A stretch of DNA of 14,692 nucleotides from an uncultured Clostridia bacterium (GTDB lineage Bacteria > Bacillota > Clostridia > Christensenellales > CAG-138). Position numbers and translations under genes: made by a program. The stretch is taken from assembly GCA_937915925.1 (NCBI GenBank), contig CALGGM010000118.1, positions 1-14,692 of the forward strand. The letters are read 5' to 3'. Each line of letters opens with the position of its first letter. Positions within the stretch are counted from its first letter, which is position 1. Shown piece after piece: positions 5,915 to 14,643 of the stretch. Below the pieces are notes generated by a model. The model saw only the letters and a list, made by a program, of their open reading frames with translations, had not been told where the DNA came from and made no database searches.

Positions 5915-8089
5915 ATGGAGGAACGTTTGATCGCTAAATTTGCGGAACGCTTCGGCGCCGAGCAGGCGGAGAAGATGTCGGAAGCCGTGTCGTTCGCCTC
6001 GCGCGTGCATTGCAATCAGAAGCGGGACGACGGGACGCCGTTTGTGTCGCATCCGCTAACCGTGAGCTCCTACCTTCTCGATATGGGCATGGACGCGCCG
6101 ACCGTGATCGCGGGCGTTCTGCACGACACCGTCGAGGACGGCGACAATGTTCAGATCACGGATATCGAAAAGATGTTCGGGAAAGAGGTTGCCTTCCTGG
6201 TCGACGGCGTTACCAAGCTGACCAAATCCGGAAAGCAGACCTATATCACCAAGAAGCAGGAGCAGACGGAAAACCTTCGTAAGCTGTTTTTAGCGATCGC
6301 GGAGGACGTTCGCGTCGTCATCATCAAGCTTGCGGATAGGCTTCACAACATGCGCACGCTCGACGTGTGCTCGCCGCAGAAGCAGGCGAAGAAGGCAAAG
6401 GAAACGCTGGAAGTGTACGCGCCGCTTGCGCACCGTTTCGGCATGGGCGCGATCCGAAGCGAGCTTGAGGATCTGTCGTTCCGCTATCTGATGCCCGAGG
6501 AATACGCGAGCATCAAGGCACAGGTCGACGTACAGCAGAAGGAGCGGCTGGAGCTTTTGTCGAGCGCGATGGAGCAGATGAAAACGCTCCTGAAGGAAGC
6601 GAACATCGAGGGCAGCATTTCGGGACGTCCGAAGCATCTGTACTCGTCGTACCGCAAGATGCAGCGCAACAACTGCACGCTGCACGAGCTGTACGATCTC
6701 ATTGCGATCCGCATCATCGTGGACACGGTGACCGACTGCTACGCGGCGCTCGGCGTCATCCACGCGACGTGGAAGCCGCTGCCCGGCAGATTCAAAGACT
6801 ATATCGCGATGCCGAAGCCGAACCTGTACCGCTCGCTTCACACCACGGTCATGGATGCGCGCGGCATTCCGTTCGAGGTACAGATCCGCACGAAGGAGAT
6901 GCACGCCACCGCGGAATACGGCATTGCGGCGCATTGGATGTACAAGGAAGGGCGCAAGTCGATGACCGAGCTCGACCGCAAGACCTCGTGGCTACGGCAG
7001 GTTCTGGAAGCCGAAGAAACGACCGAGGACAGCAAGGAGTTCGTCGACAACATCTTAAAGGACTTCCTCGGCGAATACGTCTTCGTGCTGACGCCGAAGG
7101 GCGAGATCATCGACCTTCCGGTGGGCTCGACGCCGCTGGACTTTGCGTACCGCATTCATACGAACATCGGACATCACTGTCAGCACGCGCGCGTCAACGG
7201 AAACGTCGTGCGGCTCGACTACAAGCTCAAAACGAACGACGTTGTGGAGATCATCACGTCGAACTCGCAGGCGGGACCGAGCCGCGACTGGCTCGCGATC
7301 GTCAAGACGCAGTCGGCGAAGAACAAGATCCGTCAATGGTTCAAGCACGAGAACCGCGAGGAGAACATTCAGCGGGGACGCGAGATGCTCGAGGAGACTG
7401 CAAAGCGGCACGCGCAGAGCCTTGCGATCCTGATGAAGCCGGAATACTACAATGAGGTTTTAAAGCGGCATAACTTTACCTCGCTCGACGATCTGTATTC
7501 CTCGATCGGGTTCGGCGGCATCTCCGCGGGACAGGTCCTGCATAAGCTCATCGACCTGCACCGCAAGGACGAACGGCTCGACGCGATGCAGAAAAAGCTC
7601 GGCGAGGCGGGAAGCGAAGCGCTGAAGCGCCCGCTGCATCGGGCGAACCCGAAGGGCGTTTACGTGCTCGGCGATCCGGGCATGGCGGTGTTTTTCGGAA
7701 ACTGCTGTAACCCGCTGCCCGGCGATCCGATCATCGGGTACGTGACCCGCGGACGCGGCGTAAGCGTGCATCGGACGGACTGCAAGAACGTGCAGACGCT
7801 GATGCAGGAGGAGGACCGCATCATCGAGGTCGAGTGGGCGGTGGACGCGCGCACCGATTTCAGCGCGACGATTCGCGTGTTTATCGAGGATCAGCCGGGT
7901 TCGCTTCTGGAAGTTTCGAAGGTCCTTTTGGGGCTCAACGTCAACATGACCGATCTTTCGAGCCGCTCGACCGACGACGGCTACGCGGCGATGGAAATCA
8001 CCTGCACGGTGGCGAGCTCGGAGCAGCTTTCCACGATCATCTCGAACCTCAAAAAGCTTCGGCAGGTCGTGGACGTATTCCGCGTATAA
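5915..8089 (+). CDS. rel: Bifunctional (p)ppGpp synthetase/hydrolase (Rel, RelA/SpoT family)
   Basis: Makes and degrades the alarmone (p)ppGpp in response to uncharged tRNA on stalled ribosomes. The 724-residue protein has the full long-Rel layout. The HD hydrolase domain keeps H46 (SHP), H70-D71, E74-D75 (HDTVED) and D141 (ADRLHNM). The synthetase domain has GRPKHLYSSYRKM (237-249), D261, RFKDY (292-296) and E321 (EVQIRT). A TGS domain starts near 388, a conserved-cysteine region has NCCNPLPGD (596-604), and a C-terminal ACT domain spans about 652-724. RFKD is the motif typical of bifunctional Rel enzymes rather than the acidic version in hydrolase-dead RelA, so both activities look intact. 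The start at 5915 is preferred over 5909 because AGGAGG (5903-5908) is then correctly spaced by 6 bases. dtd follows 10 bases downstream. Confidence 0.96.
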   Translation: MEERLIAKFAERFGAEQAEKMSEAVSFASRVHCNQKRDDGTPFVSHPLTVSSYLLDMGMDAPTVIAGVLHDTVEDGDNVQITDIEKMFGKEVAFLVDGVTKLTKSGKQTYITKKQEQTENLRKLFLAIAEDVRVVIIKLADRLHNMRTLDVCSPQKQAKKAKETLEVYAPLAHRFGMGAIRSELEDLSFRYLMPEEYASIKAQVDVQQKERLELLSSAMEQMKTLLKEANIEGSISGRPKHLYSSYRKMQRNNCTLHELYDLIAIRIIVDTVTDCYAALGVIHATWKPLPGRFKDYIAMPKPNLYRSLHTTVMDARGIPFEVQIRTKEMHATAEYGIAAHWMYKEGRKSMTELDRKTSWLRQVLEAEETTEDSKEFVDNILKDFLGEYVFVLTPKGEIIDLPVGSTPLDFAYRIHTNIGHHCQHARVNGNVVRLDYKLKTNDVVEIITSNSQAGPSRDWLAIVKTQSAKNKIRQWFKHENREENIQRGREMLEETAKRHAQSLAILMKPEYYNEVLKRHNFTSLDDLYSSIGFGGISAGQVLHKLIDLHRKDERLDAMQKKLGEAGSEALKRPLHRANPKGVYVLGDPGMAVFFGNCCNPLPGDPIIGYVTRGRGVSVHRTDCKNVQTLMQEEDRIIEVEWAVDARTDFSATIRVFIEDQPGSLLEVSKVLLGLNVNMTDLSSRSTDDGYAAMEITCTVASSEQLSTIISNLKKLRQVVDVFRV

Positions 8090-8099
8090 GGAGGCAGCG

Positions 8100-8546
8100 A
8101 TGCGGGCGGTGGTTCAGCGCGTAAAGCGCGCAGGCGTTACGGTCGACGGAGAATCGATCGGCGCAATTTGTAACGGGCTCTGCGTCCTTTTGGGCGTATC
8201 GGTCAGCGATACGGAAGCGGACGCGGATTATATCACGGATAAGCTCATCGGGCTTCGGATCTTTGACGATGAGAACGGCGTGCCGAATCGCTCGGTCGTC
8301 GAGATCGGCGGGTCGATCCTTCTGGTGTCGCAGTTCACGCTTTTGGGCGACGCCAGAAAGGGCAGGCGACCGAGCTACATCGAAGCCGCGCGTCCCGAGA
8401 CGGCGATCCCGCTCTATGAGCGCTGCATCGAACGGCTGAAAGCCGCGGTGCCGGTGGAGACGGGACGCTTCGGCGCGGACATGCAGGTATCGATCGTAAA
8501 CGACGGACCCTTTACGATCCTGCTCGATTCCAAGAAAGGATTCTGA
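8100..8546 (+). CDS. dtd: D-aminoacyl-tRNA deacylase
   Basis: Hydrolyses D-amino acids mistakenly attached to tRNA (such as D-Tyr-tRNA), recycling the tRNA and protecting translation. The 148-residue length is exactly that expected of the DTD family. The two active-site signatures are present: SQFTL (77-81) and the Gly-cisPro motif in NDGPFT (G136-P137). The N terminus MRAVVQRV is also typical. AAGGAGG (8088-8094), overlapping the rel stop codon, lies 5 bases before the ATG, which implies coupled translation with rel. The next gene starts one base after the stop. The rel-dtd pairing is widespread in Firmicutes. Confidence 0.96.
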   Translation: MRAVVQRVKRAGVTVDGESIGAICNGLCVLLGVSVSDTEADADYITDKLIGLRIFDDENGVPNRSVVEIGGSILLVSQFTLLGDARKGRRPSYIEAARPETAIPLYERCIERLKAAVPVETGRFGADMQVSIVNDGPFTILLDSKKGF

Positions 8547-8547
8547 C

Positions 8548-9192
8548 ATGCAAATTTTCATCTATCCCTGCGGACCGGTCCTTGCGAACATGATCTTTGT
8601 GGGACGGGACGGCGCAAACACGGTTGCGGTCATCGACCCGTCCGACGCCGCGCTCGCAAAGACGGTCATGAAGGAGCACGGCTGGACGCTTTCCGATATT
8701 CTCATTACGCATCGGCACTTCGATCACCTCTTGGGCGTAGCGGAGCTGAAGCGCGATACGGGCGCGACGGTCTATATTTCCGAGGCGGACGCAGGCGGTC
8801 TTCGTAACGCGCATACGAGCCTTGCCGCGCTGCACTTCCTTGCGCAGACGCCGGTCGAGCCGGACGTGCTCTTGCACGACGGCGACACGTTTACTGCCGC
8901 GGGGCTGACGTTCCGCGCGCTCGCCACGCCCGGACACACGGAGGGCGGCACGGTGTTCGTCTGCGATGAAGAGCGCTGCGCGTTCGTAGGTGATACCCTC
9001 TTTGCCGACGGCTACGGTCGGTTCGATCTGCCGACCGGCAGCTTTGCGGCGCTCGCGTATTCGATCCGCAACATCCTGTTCGCGCTGCCGGAGGACTATC
9101 GGCTGTTCCCCGGTCACGACGAGCCCACGACGGTCGCGAAGGAGAAGCGCACCAATCCGATCAATTACGAGGCAGACCCGTGGTTCGACTGA
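8548..9192 (+). CDS. Metallo-beta-lactamase-fold hydrolase (glyoxalase II-like)
   Basis: A 214-residue soluble MBL-fold enzyme with the complete binuclear metal site of the glyoxalase II-like group: THRHFDH supplies H55, H57, D59 and H60; PGHT gives H130; GDTLF gives D149; and FPGHDEPT gives H190. Substrate is unknown. Small proteins of this class are annotated as hydroxyacylglutathione hydrolase-like, but a low-GC or GC-rich Clostridium-type organism may lack glutathione, so another thioester or ester is equally plausible. There is no signal peptide. AAGGA (8536-8540) lies 7 bases before the ATG. Its last 13 bases overlap the start of hemZ, so it is translationally linked to both neighbours. 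An MBL gene at this place between dtd and hemZ is common in Clostridia. Confidence 0.88.
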   Translation: MQIFIYPCGPVLANMIFVGRDGANTVAVIDPSDAALAKTVMKEHGWTLSDILITHRHFDHLLGVAELKRDTGATVYISEADAGGLRNAHTSLAALHFLAQTPVEPDVLLHDGDTFTAAGLTFRALATPGHTEGGTVFVCDEERCAFVGDTLFADGYGRFDLPTGSFAALAYSIRNILFALPEDYRLFPGHDEPTTVAKEKRTNPINYEADPWFD

Positions 9193-10634
9193 TCACCAAC
9201 ACACCGCAATATGCAAACGACGTCGCCGAGGAGATCCGCATGTTCCTCGGTCTTGTTCCGATCACCGAGGAGGAAACGCCGGACGCCGAGCTGACGGTTT
9301 CCGTGACGCTGGATGCTATCGCCATGACCGCAGCGGCAAGGACGGAGCCGGACGGCGAGCCGATTGTGATCCCGTACACCGTCGACGCGTCCGATCCGCT
9401 CGATCAAAAAAGACAGGAGAAGCGCGCCGAAAAGCGAGCCGTCTACGCGCTGATGCAGCGCGTGCATCCCATGGAGATGCCGTGGGGGAGCCTGACGGGG
9501 ATCCGCCCTACGAAGCTCTTGCGCGAGCTTTGCGAACGCGTGGGCGACGAGGAAGCGGTGAAGCAATTTCGTGACGTGTTCTCGGTGCGCATCGATAAGC
9601 TCCGCCTGGCTGCGACGATCAACGCCGTGCAAAAGCCGATCCTCGAATCGGTGCGGGCAAACGACGTCGACGTGTACATCGGCATTCCGTACTGCAAAAC
9701 ACGGTGCCTCTACTGCTCGTTCGGCGCGGAGATCGCGAAAAAGAACGCCGTCGAGGAGTATCTTCCGTTCCTGTATAAGGACATTGAAAACGGCGCAAGG
9801 CTTGTAAAAGACGGAGGCTTCCGCGTTCGCGCAAGCTACCTCGGCGGCGGCACGCCGACCGTGCTTTCGGCAGAACAGCTGGACGCGCTGTTAACGCACG
9901 TCGAACGGACATACGGAACCTTCGGCGAGGAATGCACCGTGGAGGCGGGACGCCCCGACACGATCACGCGGGAGAAGCTCAAGGTCTTACGCGATCACGG
10001 CGTTTTGCGCATCTCGATCAATCCGCAGACGATGTCGGACGAAACTTTACGGCGCATCGGCAGAGCGCACACGGCAGCAGAGATTAAAGAGGCGTTCGCC
10101 CTTGCGCGGGAGATGGGCTTTGCTTCGATCAACATGGACCTCATCGCGGGCTTGCCCGGAGAAACGGTCGCGGACTTCGAGCGCACGCTTTCCGAGATCA
10201 AGGCGCTTCGTCCCGACAATCTCACCGTGCATACGCTTGCGATCAAGCGGTCGAGCAGATTAAAGGATCAGCTGGACAAATATCCGCTGCCCGCGCGCGA
10301 GGACGTGGAGACCATGATCGACATGGGCTTTCGGGCGGCAAAGGAGATCGGACTTTGGCCCTACTACATGTATCGGCAAAAGTATCAGAACGGCAATCTC
10401 GAAAACGTCGGTTACGCCGCGGACGGGAAGCTATGCGTCTACAACATCGACATGATGGAGGAGACGACCTCGATCTTGGCGCACGGAGCGGGCGCAATGA
10501 CAAAGCGCGTGTTCGATTCCGAGAACCGCGTGGAGCGCATTCCGAATCCGAAGGACGTTCCGACCTACGGCGCGAAGCTCGAAACGCTGGACACCGCGAA
10601 AAGAAAGCTGTTTCTCGGCGAGATTTTTTCTTGA
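9180..10634 (+). CDS. hemZ: Radical SAM coproporphyrinogen III oxidase-like protein HemZ
   Basis: A 484-residue radical SAM protein of the HemN/HemZ group, close in length to B. subtilis HemZ. An N-terminal region of about 160 residues precedes the radical SAM barrel. The 4Fe-4S cluster motif is CxxxCxxC (C172, C176, C179) in IPYCKTRCLYCSF, and GGGTPT (222-227) is the expected SAM-binding segment. The proposed role is oxygen-independent oxidative decarboxylation of coproporphyrinogen III. No other heme genes are visible here, and HemN-like proteins can have other roles (for example heme handling), so the substrate is inferred. Translation most likely starts at the GTG at 9180, with GAGG (9169-9172) 7 bases upstream inside the MBL gene; the ATG at 9240 would cut conserved-looking sequence. 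The stop codon lies within the -35 of the next promoter. Confidence 0.9.
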   Translation: MVRLITNTPQYANDVAEEIRMFLGLVPITEEETPDAELTVSVTLDAIAMTAAARTEPDGEPIVIPYTVDASDPLDQKRQEKRAEKRAVYALMQRVHPMEMPWGSLTGIRPTKLLRELCERVGDEEAVKQFRDVFSVRIDKLRLAATINAVQKPILESVRANDVDVYIGIPYCKTRCLYCSFGAEIAKKNAVEEYLPFLYKDIENGARLVKDGGFRVRASYLGGGTPTVLSAEQLDALLTHVERTYGTFGEECTVEAGRPDTITREKLKVLRDHGVLRISINPQTMSDETLRRIGRAHTAAEIKEAFALAREMGFASINMDLIAGLPGETVADFERTLSEIKALRPDNLTVHTLAIKRSSRLKDQLDKYPLPAREDVETMIDMGFRAAKEIGLWPYYMYRQKYQNGNLENVGYAADGKLCVYNIDMMEETTSILAHGAGAMTKRVFDSENRVERIPNPKDVPTYGAKLETLDTAKRKLFLGEIFS

Positions 10635-10658
10635 CACCGTGTCGCTTTATGGTATAAT
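10631..10658 (+). promoter_or_regulatory. Consensus sigma-70/sigma-A promoter for hisS-aspS
   Basis: TTGACA (10631-10636) and TATAAT (10653-10658) are both perfect consensus hexamers with a 16-base spacer. The -35 contains the TGA stop of hemZ. Transcription should begin near 10665, immediately ahead of the T-box leader. A strong constitutive promoter fits a leader controlled by attenuation. Confidence 0.9.
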
Positions 10659-10664
10659 AAGCGC

Positions 10665-10893
10665 AAAGCGTTGAACGGAAGAGTACCCATCGGAGCATCC
10701 CAAAGAGAGCGCGTCCACGGCTGAAAGATGCGCGGAGCAAGGAGGGGGAAGGACATCCCGAAGCTGCATGCCGGATCCAAAAGGCATGCCGGAGACCCCT
10801 CGTTATCGGGGAAAAGCGCGCAAAGAGTTTGCGAAATTTGGGTGGCACCGCGGTCCTTCCGTCCCGAACATGGGCGAAAGACCGCGATTTTTT
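10665..10893 (+). promoter_or_regulatory. T-box riboswitch leader (tRNA-Asp type) of hisS-aspS
   Basis: The T-box core GGGTGGCACCGCGG (10840-10853) is unmistakable. Stem I carries AGAGAG (10704-10709) and a distal arm GCGCGTC/GATGCGC (10709-10715 and 10726-10732) with a CTGAAA-containing loop. The candidate specifier GAC (Asp, 10752-10754) lies between pairing segments UCCC/GGGA and CGG/CCG. A 7-pair hairpin (10766-10772 with 10783-10789) and CCCC/GGGG (10796-10799 with 10808-10811) fit stems II and III. The antiterminator pairs TTTGGG (10837-10842) with CCCGAA (10863-10868) and GCGG with CCGT around the TGGCACC bulge. The competing terminator pairs CGCGGTC (10849-10855) with GACCGCG (10880-10886). 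The UGGC of the bulge fits a tRNA ending GCCA, as bacterial tRNA-Asp does. Uncharged tRNA would stabilise read-through into hisS-aspS. Confidence 0.93.
10849..10893 (+). terminator. T-box regulated intrinsic terminator
   Basis: CGCGGTC (10849-10855) pairs with GACCGCG (10880-10886), followed by six T residues (10888-10893). Its 5' arm uses part of the T-box sequence, so it cannot coexist with the antiterminator. It should form when the cognate tRNA is charged. Confidence 0.88.
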
Positions 10894-10908
10894 GTATAGG
10901 AGGAAGCT

Positions 10909-12174
10909 ATGGCATACAAAGCGCCGAAAGGCACAAAAGACGTTACCCCGGAAGAGAGCTATCGCTGGCAGTATCTGGAAAGCACGATCCGTAAGATCGT
11001 GAGAAAATACGGGCTTTTAGAAGCACGCACTCCGTGTATCGAGCACACCGAGCTGTTTTTGCGCGGCGTCGGCGACACGACGGACATCGTGCAAAAGGAG
11101 ATGTACACCTTCACGGACAAGGGCGATCGCAGCATCACCCTAAAGCCCGAGGGTACGGCGGGCGCGGTGCGCATGTTCGTGGAAAACGGATTGTTCAGTG
11201 AAGCGCAGCCCACCAAGATGTATTATCTTTACTGCCCGGTGTTCCGCTATGAACGCCCGCAGGCTGGAAGGCTCAGAGAGCATCACCAGTTCGGCGTGGA
11301 GATCTTCGGATCCGCAAGCCCCGCAGCGGACGCGGAGGTGATTTCGCTTGCGTCGGAGATCTTCGAAACGCTCGGCTGCTCGGACCTTACGATCAAGCTG
11401 AACAGCATCGGCTGCCCGAAGTGCCGCGGACGCTATCAGCAGGCGTTGAAAGAATATCTTGCGAGCCGTTACGACGAGCTTTGCGAAACGTGCAAGAGCC
11501 GCTTTGAAACGAATCCTCTGCGTATTTTGGACTGCAAGGTCGATTCGTGCAAGGAGATCGTCAAGGACGCGCCGCACACGATGGACTACGTCTGCGACGA
11601 CTGCCGCGCGCATATGAAAGAGCTGATGCGTCTTTTAGATCTTTCCGGCATTCGCTATGAGATCGACCCGATGCTCGTAAGAGGGCTCGATTACTACACC
11701 AAGACGGTGTTCGAGATCGTGTCCGGCATGCCCGGCGCGCAGGGAACGCTGTGCGGCGGCGGACGGTACGACGGGCTCATCAAAGAGCTCGGCGGCCCCG
11801 AAATGCCTGCGGTGGGCTTTGGGCTCGGCATGGAGCGTCTGCTTCTCATCATGGACAAGCTCGGTGTAGAAATTCCGAAGCCGGTGCGCTATGAGGTGAT
11901 GCTGATCGGGCTCGGGCAGGCGGCAAAGGACAAGTGCTTTACGCTTTCGAGAGCGCTTCGCGCGCGCGGCGTTTCGGTCGATCTCGACCTGATGGAGCGC
12001 AGCGTCAAGGCGCAGATGAAGTATGCCGATAAGACCGGCGCTTTATATACGCTCGTCATCGGCGACGATGAAATGAACAACAACGCCGCGACCCTGAAAT
12101 CCATGCAGGGCGGCGAATCGACCATGGTAGAGCTCGATGCGGAAAGCATCGAAAAAGCAATTCGGAGGGGATAA
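10909..12174 (+). CDS. hisS: Histidyl-tRNA synthetase
   Basis: Attaches histidine to tRNA-His. The 421-residue class II synthetase opens with PKGTKDVTP. It carries the motif 2 region FRYERPQAGRLREHHQFG, the histidine-specific RGLDYYT (258-264), and motif 3 GFGLGMER (303-310), followed by a C-terminal anticodon-binding domain (about 325-421). Between motif 2 and RGLDYYT is a cysteine-rich segment with four pairs: C169/C172, C192/C195, C209/C214 and C229/C232. These could bind zinc; I recall similar segments in clostridial HisRS, but metal binding is inference. AGGAGG (10898-10903) lies 5 bases before the ATG. The gene is under the T-box leader and ends 3 bases before aspS. Confidence 0.97.
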   Translation: MAYKAPKGTKDVTPEESYRWQYLESTIRKIVRKYGLLEARTPCIEHTELFLRGVGDTTDIVQKEMYTFTDKGDRSITLKPEGTAGAVRMFVENGLFSEAQPTKMYYLYCPVFRYERPQAGRLREHHQFGVEIFGSASPAADAEVISLASEIFETLGCSDLTIKLNSIGCPKCRGRYQQALKEYLASRYDELCETCKSRFETNPLRILDCKVDSCKEIVKDAPHTMDYVCDDCRAHMKELMRLLDLSGIRYEIDPMLVRGLDYYTKTVFEIVSGMPGAQGTLCGGGRYDGLIKELGGPEMPAVGFGLGMERLLLIMDKLGVEIPKPVRYEVMLIGLGQAAKDKCFTLSRALRARGVSVDLDLMERSVKAQMKYADKTGALYTLVIGDDEMNNNAATLKSMQGGESTMVELDAESIEKAIRRG

Positions 12175-12177
12175 ACA

Positions 12178-13971
<1,794 letters not shown>

Positions 13972-13999
13972 GATTGAAATAAAGAAAGGAGCTAACAAT

Positions 14000-14320
14000 A
14001 TGGCAAACATCGTAACAGGCACATTGGATAACTTCGACTCCATCATCAACGGCGAGCTTCCCGTTCTGGTGGATTTCTGGGCAGAGTGGTGCGGTCCGTG
14101 CCGCATGGTCTCGCCGATCGTTGATCAGCTTGCCGGCGAGTACGAGGGTAAGGTCACGTTCGTGAAGGTCAACGTCGACGAAGAGCCGGAGCTTTGCGAA
14201 AAGTATCGCGTCGCTTCGATCCCGAATCTCGTCCTCTTTAAGGACGGCGACGTTCTCGACCAGAGCGCAGGCGCGCGCCCGAAGGCACTGATCGCGCAGT
14301 TCATCGAGCAGGCGCTGTAA
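14000..14320 (+). CDS. trxA: Thioredoxin
   Basis: A 106-residue thioredoxin, a cytoplasmic disulfide reductase that receives electrons from thioredoxin reductase. The active site is WCGPC (W30, C31, C34), preceded by VDFWAEW and followed by the family segments VDEEPELCEKYRVASIP, with the cis-proline in SIPNLVLF, and a C-terminal helix. Length and motifs are standard. The frame is open upstream into aspS, but the ATG at 14000 is preferred because AAAGGAG (13985-13991) lies 8 bases before it and the thioredoxin fold begins there. It lies 28 bases after aspS with no terminator or clear promoter between them, so it is probably read through from the hisS-aspS transcript. Confidence 0.95.
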   Translation: MANIVTGTLDNFDSIINGELPVLVDFWAEWCGPCRMVSPIVDQLAGEYEGKVTFVKVNVDEEPELCEKYRVASIPNLVLFKDGDVLDQSAGARPKALIAQFIEQAL

Positions 14321-14336
14321 GTAACCAAAGGAGCAG

Positions 14337-14364
14337 CGGGGGAGGCAAGTGCCTCTCCCGTTTT
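14337..14364 (+). terminator. Intrinsic terminator after trxA
   Basis: A 10-pair stem (14337-14346 with 14351-14360, one G-U pair) with an AAGT loop is followed by TTTT (14361-14364), 16 bases after the trxA stop. It likely ends the hisS-aspS-trxA transcript. Confidence 0.88.
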
Positions 14365-14443
14365 GCGTAATGGGATCGGGAAGGACGGGCAGATTTGTCA
14401 TCCCGCGCGTACCGTCGCACCTACGGGCAGAACCAAACCGTAG

Positions 14444-14462
14444 GGGAAGATAGTATCTTCCC
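14444..14462. repeat. Perfect 9-base-arm palindrome
   Basis: GGGAAGATA (14444-14452) and TATCTTCCC (14454-14462) are exact reverse complements about a single central G. As RNA or cruciform the innermost pairs would open to give a loop. It follows GTAGGGG and may be a member of a GTAGGGG-headed dispersed repeat family. No gene lies close enough downstream for it to be an obvious operator. Confidence 0.6.
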
Positions 14463-14483
14463 GTTCCGTTGTTTGTTGTAGGG

Positions 14484-14578
14484 GAGATTCTTCGCCGCTT
14501 TCCTCAGAATGACAGAATAGGACAAGGGGCTCAAAACCCGCGTGTCATCCTGAGAAGGCGAAGCCGCCGAAGGATCTC
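14484..14578. repeat. Imperfect inverted repeat pair with 28-base spacer
   Basis: The unit at 14543-14578 begins TGTCATCCTGAG and ends CCGAAGGATCTC. The unit at 14484-14514, read on the minus strand, begins TGTCATTCTGAG and ends GCGAAGAATCTC. They are inverted copies of the same element, the second carrying about 5 extra bases in the middle. The spacer is 14515-14542. Together they could form a large cruciform or RNA hairpin, resembling a miniature inverted-repeat element. No transposase is present. Confidence 0.65.
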
Positions 14579-14600
14579 CTTTCCCACATTTCGTTGTTAC

Positions 14601-14630
14601 GGCGAGTGGAAGCGATCCGCCCCTACAAGC
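14601..14630 (-). repeat. GTAGGGG-headed repeat, inverted copy
   Basis: On the minus strand this reads TGTAGGGGCGGATCGCTTCC and then ACTCGCC, sharing the TGTAGGGG head with 14477-14484 on the plus strand. The resemblance to a GTAGGGGCGG-type intergenic repeat is from general memory and is moderate. Confidence 0.4.
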
Positions 14631-14643
14631 CGTTGGCGGGTTT

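Noticed and set aside
4969..6015. Long open frame (348 codons) on the minus strand spanning the end of recJ and start of rel
   Set aside because: It is antisense to two clearly real genes, has no ribosome binding site of note, and its low-complexity Arg-rich translation is typical of a shadow frame.
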